This document shows positions 34,599 to 43,292 of a stretch of 64,000 bases of DNA, piece by piece; position 1 is the first letter of the stretch; each line of letters starts with the position of its first letter. The position numbers and the translations under genes are program-made. Under the pieces are notes generated by a model. The model was given only the letters and a program-made list of their open reading frames with translations, had not been told where the DNA came from and did not search any database. Origin of the DNA: Akkermansia muciniphila (GTDB taxonomy: Bacteria > Verrucomicrobiota > Verrucomicrobiia > Limisphaerales > UBA9464). The stretch lies in the NCBI GenBank assembly GCA_945883815.1, contig CAMCYJ010000005.1:16759-80758 (forward strand), given 5' to 3'.

Positions 34599-35525
34599 AT
34601 GTCTCGTTTTCCAGTTCCGGCCCCGGCAACTTCCACCCAAGTGACCAGTCAGAAAGCTCCATCAGCCCCCAGTTCGGGCGTTCGTCGCACCCAGGTTTTC
34701 ACCTTGGTGGCAGTCCTAGTGCCTTGGATCGGTTTTATGACGGCCGCTGCGCTGGCGTGGAACAAGATCCTCCGCCCGTTGGATGTCATCCTCTTTGTGA
34801 TCATGTATTTGATCGCTGGGTTTGGTGTCACTGGGGGCTACCACCGCCTCTTCACCCACCGCAGTTTCGCCTGCCCCGGATTCATCCGCGCTTTGTTTGG
34901 CATTGCCGGATCCATGGCTGTCCAAGGACCGCTGTTCTTCTGGGTGGCCACGCACCGTCGGCATCATCAGCACAGCGATGTGCAGGGCGACCCGCATTCG
35001 CCCCACGAACACGGTGAGGGCATGAAGGGCTTGATGCTCGGTTTCTGGCACTCTCACATGGGCTGGATGTTCCGCGGCGCTGACGCCATGACCGTTCGCA
35101 GCTTGCCCGACCTGTCCAAGGATCCGGTGGCTCGTGTGATCCACCGCGGCTTTGTTTGGTGGGCACTGGGCGGACTGGTCCTTCCCGGGATTCTCGGAGG
35201 CTTGATCACCCAGACTTGGATGGGGGCCTTGACGGGCTTCCTTTGGGGCGGCTTGGCCCGGGTGTTCATGGGACACCACGCGACTTGGAGTGTGAACTCC
35301 ATTTGCCATCTTTGGGGTACCCGTCCGTTCAAGACTCGCGATGAGAGCCGCAACAACGCAGCCGTCGCGGTGGTTTCGCTCGGCGAGGGCTGGCACAATA
35401 ATCACCACGCTCATCCGCAGTCGGCCCGGCATGGACTTCGCTGGTATCAGTTCGATTTGACCTGGATTTTGATCCGGATGCTCAATGTCTTCGGTTTGGC
35501 CTCGAATGTTCAGGTGGCCCACTGA
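34599..35525 (+). CDS. Acyl-CoA/fatty acid desaturase (delta-9 type)
   Basis: Membrane di-iron desaturase that introduces a double bond into acyl chains, 308 residues. Histidine boxes are H82-RLFT-H87, H119-RRHH (119-123) and HNNHHAHP near the C-terminus, and hydrophobic pairs flank them (VFTLVAVLVPWIGF, DVILFVIMYLIAGF). A strong AAGGAGG ribosome site lies upstream of the ATG. The N-terminal 30 residues are Ser/Pro/Ala-rich and probably disordered. A well-formed terminator follows. Confidence 0.92.
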   Translation: MSRFPVPAPATSTQVTSQKAPSAPSSGVRRTQVFTLVAVLVPWIGFMTAAALAWNKILRPLDVILFVIMYLIAGFGVTGGYHRLFTHRSFACPGFIRALFGIAGSMAVQGPLFFWVATHRRHHQHSDVQGDPHSPHEHGEGMKGLMLGFWHSHMGWMFRGADAMTVRSLPDLSKDPVARVIHRGFVWWALGGLVLPGILGGLITQTWMGALTGFLWGGLARVFMGHHATWSVNSICHLWGTRPFKTRDESRNNAAVAVVSLGEGWHNNHHAHPQSARHGLRWYQFDLTWILIRMLNVFGLASNVQVAH

Positions 35526-35609
35526 GGCTCCCTGCGACGGGCTTTTCAGAAGATCTTTTTGATTTCAACCGAGTGCCTCTCTGAGATTTCTCGAGGGGTG
35601 TTCCTACAG

Positions 35610-35664
35610 CAACAGGGTCCGCTTCAATCGGTTTCACACCGATGAGACGGGCCCTGTTGGTTTT
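35610..35664 (+). terminator. Two-tier hairpin terminator after the desaturase
   Basis: An outer 12-bp stem (35610-35621 with 35648-35659, one G-T pair) encloses an inner stem ATCGG/CCGAT (35627-35631 and 35639-35643), followed by GTTTTTAG. The length and T tract suggest a rho-independent terminator; a structured leader-like element is less likely because no gene follows on this strand. Confidence 0.75.
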
Positions 35665-35721
35665 TAGACCTGATTTCAGGCCAGCTTTCGGGCGGCTTTC
35701 CCGACCGGTTTAGAAACCGGT

Positions 35722-36855
35722 TTAGGCCTTGCGATAGAAGGGCTTCTTGACCACTTCGGCGGCAAACCGCTTGCCTCGGATTTCGATCTGAAGGGCAGTT
35801 CCCGGGGTGGCGAAGGCGGGCGGAACGTAGGCCATGCCAATGCCCGCATTCAGAGTAGGGCTTTGGGTGCCGCTGACCACCGTGCCAACCGCGGCATCGG
35901 CCACCAAGACCGGATAGCCCGGACGAGGCGGGGCTGACTTTTCGGTCATCCGAAAAGCGACACACTTTTTGGAGGGCCCCCCTTCCTTTTGTTTCAACAG
36001 CGCAGAGCGTCCGACAAAGTCCCCCTTGTCCCAGGCGATGAAGAAGCCCAATCCGGCCTCCACCGGTGAGGTGTGTTCGTCGAGCTCGTGTCCGTAGAGG
36101 GGATAGCAGACTTCCGTCCGCAAGGTGTCTCGCGCTCCGAGGCCACAGGCGCGGATGCCTACGGAGGCCCCGGCGGCGAGGGCCGCTTGCCAGAGGGGTT
36201 CCAACAAGGCGTTGGGAGCCACCACCTCGAATCCATCCTCACCAGTGTAGCCGGTGCGGGCCAGCCAGAGAGCCTGACCGGCCCGGTCCCACCGTCCGAT
36301 CTGATTCTTCTGGAGTGCCGAGGCCGGGACTCCGGCGGCACCGCCCAGTGAGGGACCGGGAAACAAGGCGTCGATGAACTCGGCCACCCGGGGCCCTTGA
36401 ATGGCAATGGCGCCGGTGGTGTCCGAGGCGTGCTCCATGTGCACTTCAGCTCGATCCGGGAAAGCCTTCCAACGGGCCTCCAGCCAGGCGACGTCGGCGT
36501 CGATGCGGCCGGCATTGATGACGAGCAGGTAGGTTTCTTCGGCGACCCGGTAGGCGTACAAGTCATCGATGGTGCCTCCGGTTTCCAGGCACAGGTGGGT
36601 GTATTGGCCAAGGCCCACGGTCAGTTTCCGCAGATCGTTGGTGAGCAATCCATTGAGGAATGCCAAGGCCTTGGGTCCTTCGAACCAGACTTCGCCCATG
36701 TGGCTGATGTCGAAGACTCCGGCGGCCCGGCGTACCGCATGGTGCTCCTCGACGATCGAGGTGTACTGGACGGGCATTTCCCAGCCTCCGAACTCGATGA
36801 GCTTGCCGCCGAGTTGCTGGTGCGCTGCGAAGAGGGGGGTGCGTTTCAGAGACAT
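35722..36855 (-). CDS. gcvT: Glycine cleavage system T protein (aminomethyltransferase)
   Basis: Transfers the methylene group from the lipoyl H protein to THF, releasing ammonia. The 377-residue protein starts MSLKRTPLFAAHQQLGGK at 36855, which matches the family (LFAAHQ-like start); the frame is open upstream to 36969 without homologous sequence. Key blocks are ISHMGEVWFEGPKALAFLN, GYTGEDGFEV and the C-terminal PGYPVLVADAAVGTVVSGTQ. gcvH, gcvP and lpd are not in this window, so the gene is split from the usual cluster. It lies downstream of the DUF1501 operon. Confidence 0.93.
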   Translation of the reverse strand: MSLKRTPLFAAHQQLGGKLIEFGGWEMPVQYTSIVEEHHAVRRAAGVFDISHMGEVWFEGPKALAFLNGLLTNDLRKLTVGLGQYTHLCLETGGTIDDLYAYRVAEETYLLVINAGRIDADVAWLEARWKAFPDRAEVHMEHASDTTGAIAIQGPRVAEFIDALFPGPSLGGAAGVPASALQKNQIGRWDRAGQALWLARTGYTGEDGFEVVAPNALLEPLWQAALAAGASVGIRACGLGARDTLRTEVCYPLYGHELDEHTSPVEAGLGFFIAWDKGDFVGRSALLKQKEGGPSKKCVAFRMTEKSAPPRPGYPVLVADAAVGTVVSGTQSPTLNAGIGMAYVPPAFATPGTALQIEIRGKRFAAEVVKKPFYRKA

Positions 36856-37005
36856 GGATGGAATCGGAGCTGTGGCGGAGGTAATCGGCGACACCGGACA
36901 ACCCAGAAGGACGGCGACGACGCTCTCAGCACAGGTTCCAACGATGCCCCTGAAACCTTCCAAATCCAACCCCGGGTTTTTGGCTCGGAATGAGCGTGTT
37001 CCGCG

Positions 37006-38466
37006 TCAGGCGACCACCGACCGAACGACTTCTCCGGCCACATCGGTCAGCCGGAAATTGCGCCCGTTGTTGAAGAAGGTGAGTCGCTCATGGTCCAGCC
37101 CCATCAGGTGCAGGATGGTGGCGTGCAGATCATTGACGCTGACCTTGTCGACCTCGGCCTTGTGGCCAAAGGGATCGGTGGCGCCGTGATGCACGCCGCC
37201 ACGGACCCCGCCGCCGGCCATCCAATAAGTGAAGGCATGCGGGTTGTGGTCTCGACCCGGATTGCCGCCCTTTTGGGAAACGGGTAGTCGGCCGAACTCA
37301 CCGCCCCAGATCACCAGCGTCTCGTCGAGCAGGCCCCGTTGTTCGAGATCGGCCAAGAGTCCGGCGATGGGTTGATCGGTCTCGCGGGCGAAACCCCGAT
37401 GATTGCCGATGATGTCTTCGTGACCGTCCCAACTGCGCTGGTTGTCCATGCCGCCGGAGTAGATTTGAACGAAGCGGACGCCCCGTTCGACCATGCGGCG
37501 GGCCATCAGGCATTGGGCTGCGAAGTGACGGCAGTGGGATTGGTCCAAGCCATAGAGGTGTTTGAGATGTTCCGGCTCGCGCTCGATACCGAAGGCTTCT
37601 GGCGCAGCCGTTTGCATGCGGTAGGCCAATTCGAAGCTCTCGATCCGTGCTCCCAGTTCGCTTTCGGATCCAGCCTGGGCCAAGTGGTGCTGGTTGAGGG
37701 AGCGCAGCAAATCCAATTGGGCGCGTTGGGCCTCCGCATTCATGCCGGTCGCTCGATTGAGGTTGTCGATCGGGTCCCCCTTGGGCCGCAGCCAAGTGCC
37801 CTGATAGACGCTGGGTAGGAAGCCGGCGCCCCAGTTGCTGGCCTGTCCCTTGGGCAGCCCGCGGTCCAACGGATCGCTCATCACCACGAAGGAGGGCAGG
37901 TCGCGGCTTTCGCTGCCCAGGCCATAAGTCATCCAGGAGCCGACGCAGGGGAAGCCCATGCGCGTCGAGCCTGTGTTGATCATGAAAAGCGCGGGGCTGT
38001 GGTTGTTCGACTCGGTGTGGCAGGAGTGCAGGAAGGCCATCTTGTCCACATGCCGGGACAGGTGAGGAAACAGGTCGCTGGCCCAGGTGCCGCTCTGGCC
38101 GTGCTGGGCCCAAGCGAAGGGCGACTTCATCAAGGGCCCCACCGAGTCGGTGAAGAATCCGGTCTTTTTGTCGAAACCCGGCAACTCCTGACCGTGGCGG
38201 CGGGTCAGCTCCGGCTTGTAGTCCCAGGTGTCCACTTGGCTTGGGCCCCCGTTCATGAAGAGCCAGATTACCGATTTGGCCCGGGTCTTGAGTTGCGGGG
38301 GCCGAGGGGCCAGAGGGTCGCCCGAAGGGGCGGCCATCGCCCGGGGCATCAGCAGTCGCTGGTCATCGAGCAATCCGGCCAAGGCCAGCAGGCCGGCACC
38401 GTGACCGGCACGGCGGAACAGGTCGCGACGCGAAAGGAGGCCGTTCAGAGCAGTAGGGGGATTCAT
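37006..38466 (-). CDS. DUF1501 family protein (Tat-exported), sulfatase operon
   Basis: A 486-residue DUF1501 protein, third gene of the PSD1-sulfatase-DUF1501 operon. The Tat signal is SRRDLFRRAGHG at 12-23 followed by a hydrophobic segment. Conserved blocks include VIWLFMNGGPSQVDTWDYKP, VKSPF-type DSVGPLMKSPFAW and IWGGEFGRLPVSQKGGNPGR. Its start overlaps the sulfatase stop by 4 bases. The substrate is unknown; the link to an upstream sulfatase points to sulfated polymer processing, as inference. Confidence 0.87.
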   Translation of the reverse strand: MNPPTALNGLLSRRDLFRRAGHGAGLLALAGLLDDQRLLMPRAMAAPSGDPLAPRPPQLKTRAKSVIWLFMNGGPSQVDTWDYKPELTRRHGQELPGFDKKTGFFTDSVGPLMKSPFAWAQHGQSGTWASDLFPHLSRHVDKMAFLHSCHTESNNHSPALFMINTGSTRMGFPCVGSWMTYGLGSESRDLPSFVVMSDPLDRGLPKGQASNWGAGFLPSVYQGTWLRPKGDPIDNLNRATGMNAEAQRAQLDLLRSLNQHHLAQAGSESELGARIESFELAYRMQTAAPEAFGIEREPEHLKHLYGLDQSHCRHFAAQCLMARRMVERGVRFVQIYSGGMDNQRSWDGHEDIIGNHRGFARETDQPIAGLLADLEQRGLLDETLVIWGGEFGRLPVSQKGGNPGRDHNPHAFTYWMAGGGVRGGVHHGATDPFGHKAEVDKVSVNDLHATILHLMGLDHERLTFFNNGRNFRLTDVAGEVVRSVVA

Positions 38467-40037
38467 GGCGCGGTGGGGTTCTTGGGTCGGATGCCGGGAA
38501 TGGGGACAGGGAAGACAGGGTTTTCAGCGACTTGATCTCGCAGGATTGCCTCGGCTTTGGCGATGAGTTCCGGGTGCCGGCCTGCGAGGTCGGTTTGTTC
38601 GTTGGGATCGCTCTTCAGGTTGTAGAGTTCCCAGGCTCCGGGTTGGGGCGTCTTGAGCCGCTGCCGGACCGCCTTGAAGTCGTTCATGCGCACGGCTACT
38701 TGGCCTCCGTACTCCGGGAAGACCCACACCATCGGGCGGTGCTGGCCTGGGTTTTTTCGGCCCATGAGCTGCGGCCAGAGGCTTTGCCCGTCCAGACCAC
38801 GGGGAGTCTTCAGGTGGGCTGAGTCACACAGCGTGGGAAACCAGTCGGCGAAGTAGCTCGGCCGATCGTTCACCGAACCGGCTGGAATTCGCCCGGGAAG
38901 TCGGACAATCAGGGGGACTCGGAGACCGCCCTCATACACCGAGCCCTTGTAGCCCCGCAGGCCCGCCGTGCTGTTGAAGAAGCCCGAATCCACGCCTCCG
39001 GTGCCGAAGCGGGGGTTCTTGCCGGCCGGATGGGTGGTCCCGTTGTCGCTCGTGAAGACCACCAGTGTGCGGTCGGTCAGCCCGGCGGAATCCAAGGCCT
39101 GCATCACCCGGCCGACGTGGTCATCCAGGTCCGAAATCATGGCCGCGTAGGCGGCTCGAGGGCGGGGATGGGGCAGGTAGCCGTTTTGACCGCGGTAGGG
39201 CTCATCGTCCCAGGAGGTCGGGAAGCGATCGACCGACGCCTTCGGGGGATGCATTGCCACATGGGGCTCGATGAAGGCGAGGTAGAGGAAAAACCGGTCC
39301 TTCCGATGCTCGGCGATGAATTGCTCCGCCTCGGCGACCATCCGGGTCGGGGCATAATGTTCGGCCGTCTGCGCCTCCAGTCGCACCTCGCCCGAGGGTT
39401 GAGGGCGGTGGCCGGGGACTGGGTGGTCATTGAAGGGAACCCGCTCGGCATTTCGCCACAGGTGGGTCGGGTAATAGCTGTGGGCAAGCGACTGGCAGTT
39501 GTAGCCAAAGAAGAGGTCGAATCCCTGGGTGTTCGGATCACCGGTGCTGCCCACCGGGCCCAGGCCCCACTTGCCGATGGCCCCCGTGGCATAACCCGCC
39601 TTCCGGAAGACTTGGGCGACTGTCAGTGCCCGAGCACTGAGCGGATATTGCCCCTCTGTGAACTGGGGAAAGGTCTTCTGGGCCTGGATGTTGCCGCGGA
39701 TCTCTGCATGGCCCATGTGGCGACCGGTCAGCAGCACGCAACGCGATGGCGCACAGACGGGAGCTCCACTGTAGTGGCGGGTGAAGCGCATGCCCTGCGA
39801 GGCCAACCGGTCGAGGTGGGGTGTTGGAATCTTTTGTTGGCCATAGCAACCCAACTCACCCCAGCCGAGGTCGTCGGCGAGAATGAAGACCACGTTGAGG
39901 GCCCGCTGGTCGGAGTTGATCCCGGCCGGTTCTGCCCATGCGGTTCGGACGAGAAGCAGCAGCAGAATCGACAGGCTGGCGAGCCATCTTTGGCCCTGCG
40001 GGAAGAGCGCCCCGAGTAAACGAGGATCAGTCCACAT
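38463..40037 (-). CDS. Secreted arylsulfatase-type sulfatase
   Basis: Family S1 sulfatase, 524 residues, hydrolysing a sulfate ester. The signature C95-A-P-S-R-C marks the cysteine converted to formylglycine, with the block LLTGRHMGHAEIRG following. Calcium ligands include D55/D56 in LADDLGWG, and a second set is in FTSDNGTTH. The signal peptide (RWLASLSILLLLLVRTAWAE) directs export. The start overlaps the PSD1 stop by 11 bases and the stop overlaps the DUF1501 start by 4. Substrates are typically sulfated polysaccharides; the maturation enzyme (anSME or FGE) is not in this window. Confidence 0.93.
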   Translation of the reverse strand: MWTDPRLLGALFPQGQRWLASLSILLLLLVRTAWAEPAGINSDQRALNVVFILADDLGWGELGCYGQQKIPTPHLDRLASQGMRFTRHYSGAPVCAPSRCVLLTGRHMGHAEIRGNIQAQKTFPQFTEGQYPLSARALTVAQVFRKAGYATGAIGKWGLGPVGSTGDPNTQGFDLFFGYNCQSLAHSYYPTHLWRNAERVPFNDHPVPGHRPQPSGEVRLEAQTAEHYAPTRMVAEAEQFIAEHRKDRFFLYLAFIEPHVAMHPPKASVDRFPTSWDDEPYRGQNGYLPHPRPRAAYAAMISDLDDHVGRVMQALDSAGLTDRTLVVFTSDNGTTHPAGKNPRFGTGGVDSGFFNSTAGLRGYKGSVYEGGLRVPLIVRLPGRIPAGSVNDRPSYFADWFPTLCDSAHLKTPRGLDGQSLWPQLMGRKNPGQHRPMVWVFPEYGGQVAVRMNDFKAVRQRLKTPQPGAWELYNLKSDPNEQTDLAGRHPELIAKAEAILRDQVAENPVFPVPIPGIRPKNPTAP

Positions 40038-43000
40038 AGATCACCTCATTGAGACTGAGAAGGGTGTGGAGCAAGTCGATCGTGGCCAGCAACTCGGGCT
40101 GGGGGGCTCCGGAACTCCGATACCGCGCGCTCTGTCGGGATAGGAAGTCGAGGGAAGCCCGGGATTCCGCGGCGCTGGGAGGCCGCTGCACGGCTCGCTG
40201 GTAGGCGCTAGTAACCCATAGCGCCGGCTCAAGGGTCCTGCCTTGGGTCGATTGTTTGGCCCAATGAGTGGCCCACTCCCGGACTTTGGGGTTGTTCATG
40301 AGCCACAGGGCCTGGGGTGCAACGGTAGTTGCGGGTCGGGTGCCTTGGCTGACCAGGGGCTCCGGGGCATCGAAAATCTGCATGGCCGGGATCAATTGGC
40401 TCCGCTTGACCGTGAAGTAAATGCTCCGGCGGCGGCTGGATTCTTCGAGGGTGCCGGGACCAAACGGGGTCGCATCGAGCGCACCGGTGATGCAGAGCAG
40501 GGTGTCTCGAATGGCTTCGGCCTCCAGGCGGGCGGGAACGTGTCGGGAGAGTAGCGTGTTGTTCGGATCGCGTTGAGTCTTTGCTTCGGAGGGTGCCGAG
40601 GATTGGCGATAAGTGCGGCTGGTCATCATTAGCCGATGCAGCGGCTTGAGTCGCCAGCCGCCACGGATGAGTTCGCCGGCCAGCCAATCGAGCAGTTCCG
40701 GGTGCGAGGGTTTGGCACCTTGGACTCCGAAATCATTGGGCGTGGCAACAAGCCCCTGACCCAAGTGGTGTTGCCACAGTCGATTGACCATCACTCGGGC
40801 CAGGAGGTGGCCAGCGCCGTCCTGGCTGTCGGTCATCCAGAGGGCCAGCGAGCGGCGGCGGCCCGAAAACGGAGATCCGGCCGGTGGTTGCCAGCGCCAC
40901 TGGGAATCCGAGTCAGGTGACTTCATGAGCACTTGCAGGAAGCTCTGGCTGGCGATCCCGCGTTTCTGGTCGGCGCTGCCTCGGTGCAAGAAATGGGTCT
41001 CCTGCAAGAAGTCTCCGCCCTGAGTGTGCATGCGAACGGCCGGATAGCCCTCGCCGCACATGAGGACCTGCGTCAGTTGGGGCTTGGGGCGGTCTTTCTC
41101 GTGGGCTTCGAGCCTTTGGTGGGCTTGGCGCCAGCCCTCGTCCGAAGTCTTCCACCAGCCCATCAGCGCGCTCCGGTCGCTGGACGGGAGTGAGGTAGGG
41201 CCGTTTCCTGGAGTCTGGAGTTGCTTCAGCAGACTGGCGATCCCAGCCGGAACGCCCTCCGAGTCGAATGGGGCCGCGGCCGTCGAGGTCACCGAAATGC
41301 GTGGTCGCCCGATGTGGTGGCGGCTGTTGACCTTGAACTCCAACTCGACAGTTAAGCGGACGCCTCCGGGCATGCGGATCGGAGACTCGAAATCCACAAT
41401 GGCGGCCTGTCGGGTTCCGAACTTGGGGTCCACGGCCCATCCGGTGTGCGGGTCGTTGTCCAGCGACCCGGCGATGGACAGGTTGCCGGAGTTTTGTTCG
41501 AAGGTGGCTCGCGGTCGCACCAGACGGATTTCCTGCCGCTCACCTCCCGAAATGGGTTGGGCAAAAACCCGGATGCGGCTCAGCCCCAGGTTTCCATTGT
41601 CGGCCCGACCGGGTCCGCCATGTGGCAGGCTTGGATCGGGCAGCGCCTCCAATCGCAGCGATCGCAGCATCGAGCTCGGGCTTTGCCCGGTGACGGTATA
41701 GGTGTCGTGGTCGGCGTTCTTGCCCTCGGCCAAGACGGATCCGTCGGCCATCGGTTTGAAGTGGGCGCCGCTCTGGGACTTCCAGTCCGGGGACTCCAGC
41801 AATTCCCAGTCGGCCGGGGCCTTCGGTGCGGTCCCGGATCCCAGCCACGTCTCGAAGCGTCCCGGGAGCACCGTCTGCTCATACCGGGTGAGTTCGGCCT
41901 GATATCGGGCATGCTCGGCCTCGAATGCGGCCTGGCGTCGTTGGGTTTGCTCCGGATTCAGGTCGAGTTGCCGCTGGCTTCGGACGGTCGTGGTGAAGGT
42001 GGACAGCAGTCGGTAGTAATCCCGAGTGGGAATGGGGTCGAACTTGTGATCATGGCACCGGGCACACCCCACGGTCAGACCCAGCATGGCTGAAGTTGTG
42101 GTGGACAGCATGTCGTCCATCGCGTCGTAGCGGGTCCGCTCCACCTCGTTGGCTGTGATTTGCGTGGGGAACACTCCGGCTCCGAGAAACCCTGTGGCCA
42201 TCAATGCCAGCGGGTTCTCCGGCTCGAACTCGTCACCGGCCAGCTGCCACTGCACGAATTGGTCGTAGGGCATGTCTGCATTCAGAGCCTTGATGACAAA
42301 ATCCCGGAAGTGATGGGCTCCGGGACGGTCGTAGTCGTGTTCGAATCCGGAGCTTTCGGCGAATCGGGCCACATCCAACCAATGCCGCGCCCAGCGTTCG
42401 CCGTGCTGAGGTTTGGCCAGCAGAAGGTCAATCGCCCGTTCCCAGGCTCCAGGGGTGGAATCTTGTTCAAAGGCCACCAGAGCCTCCGGGGTCGGGGGCA
42501 GGCCGAGCAGGTCGAAGGAAGCCCGGCGGAGCAGGGTGCGTCGATCGGCCTCGGGATTGAGCGACAGAGTCTTTTCGCTCAGGCGGGCCTGAATGAAGGC
42601 ATCGATCGGGTGGGAACCTGCCGAGGGGATTTCCGGGGGCGTGACCTGGGCCAGCGTTTGGTAGGGCCATCCGGTGAAGGGTTTGAGCGTCTTTGAATCG
42701 GACCCAGACTGGGTTCCGCTGGAGCGTCCGGCAATGAGCGGGCCGTCATAGGGGGCTCCGTTGTGGATCCACTCGGAGAGGGCTTGGACCGAGGCCTCGG
42801 GCAAAGGCTCTCCCTTGGAGGGCATGTGGGGCTTCTCGGTGCGGGAGACCAAGCGGACCAGCTTGCTGCCCGGCCCGTCAAACAGGCGGATGGCCAAACC
42901 CTCGGCTCCGCCCTTCAAAAGATCTTCGCGGGTGGCCAAACTGAAGTCGCTTTGGACCTTTTCGCCGCCGTGGCATTTCAGGCAGTGGGTGGTCAGGAGC

Positions 43001-43170
43001 GGTCGGATTTCCTTTCGGAACAGCTCCAGGCCGCGGTTAAAGCGTTCCGCGTGGTCTGCCGGAAGGGGAACGGCAAGTTCAGCGGCCGCCAATCGAAAGC
43101 TCACGATCAGAAGTCCGAGTGTTGCGGCAAATGGGCCGAAATACCGCACCAGGTGGGGAGGGACAGTCAT
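40027..43170 (-). CDS. Large DUF1549/DUF1553 protein with CxxCH domain (PSD1)
   Basis: A 1047-residue protein with a signal peptide (to about residue 31), a planctomycete cytochrome c-like domain (CLKCH at 63-67), DUF1549 with GCARCHDHKFDPIPTRDYY, and C-terminal DUF1553 with MVNRLWQHHLGQGLV. Between the two lies an extra beta-rich region of about 250 residues (SLDNDPHTGWAVDPKFG, VELEFKV) resembling discoidin-type carbohydrate-binding modules. This is longer than the PSD1 protein at 11199. First gene of the minus-strand sulfatase operon. Heme binding and substrate are not established. Confidence 0.87.
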   Translation of the reverse strand: MTVPPHLVRYFGPFAATLGLLIVSFRLAAAELAVPLPADHAERFNRGLELFRKEIRPLLTTHCLKCHGGEKVQSDFSLATREDLLKGGAEGLAIRLFDGPGSKLVRLVSRTEKPHMPSKGEPLPEASVQALSEWIHNGAPYDGPLIAGRSSGTQSGSDSKTLKPFTGWPYQTLAQVTPPEIPSAGSHPIDAFIQARLSEKTLSLNPEADRRTLLRRASFDLLGLPPTPEALVAFEQDSTPGAWERAIDLLLAKPQHGERWARHWLDVARFAESSGFEHDYDRPGAHHFRDFVIKALNADMPYDQFVQWQLAGDEFEPENPLALMATGFLGAGVFPTQITANEVERTRYDAMDDMLSTTTSAMLGLTVGCARCHDHKFDPIPTRDYYRLLSTFTTTVRSQRQLDLNPEQTQRRQAAFEAEHARYQAELTRYEQTVLPGRFETWLGSGTAPKAPADWELLESPDWKSQSGAHFKPMADGSVLAEGKNADHDTYTVTGQSPSSMLRSLRLEALPDPSLPHGGPGRADNGNLGLSRIRVFAQPISGGERQEIRLVRPRATFEQNSGNLSIAGSLDNDPHTGWAVDPKFGTRQAAIVDFESPIRMPGGVRLTVELEFKVNSRHHIGRPRISVTSTAAAPFDSEGVPAGIASLLKQLQTPGNGPTSLPSSDRSALMGWWKTSDEGWRQAHQRLEAHEKDRPKPQLTQVLMCGEGYPAVRMHTQGGDFLQETHFLHRGSADQKRGIASQSFLQVLMKSPDSDSQWRWQPPAGSPFSGRRRSLALWMTDSQDGAGHLLARVMVNRLWQHHLGQGLVATPNDFGVQGAKPSHPELLDWLAGELIRGGWRLKPLHRLMMTSRTYRQSSAPSEAKTQRDPNNTLLSRHVPARLEAEAIRDTLLCITGALDATPFGPGTLEESSRRRSIYFTVKRSQLIPAMQIFDAPEPLVSQGTRPATTVAPQALWLMNNPKVREWATHWAKQSTQGRTLEPALWVTSAYQRAVQRPPSAAESRASLDFLSRQSARYRSSGAPQPELLATIDLLHTLLSLNEVIYVD

Positions 43171-43292
43171 GGCATCGGGAGGATCGATGAGTTTTGTTTT
43201 GTCGGAGCCTCAGATGCAACTCCGGGATGAATGGATCGAAGGTCAATCTTTGGCATCCACTTCCGGCGGGGGTTTCTGATAGTCTCTCTCTC

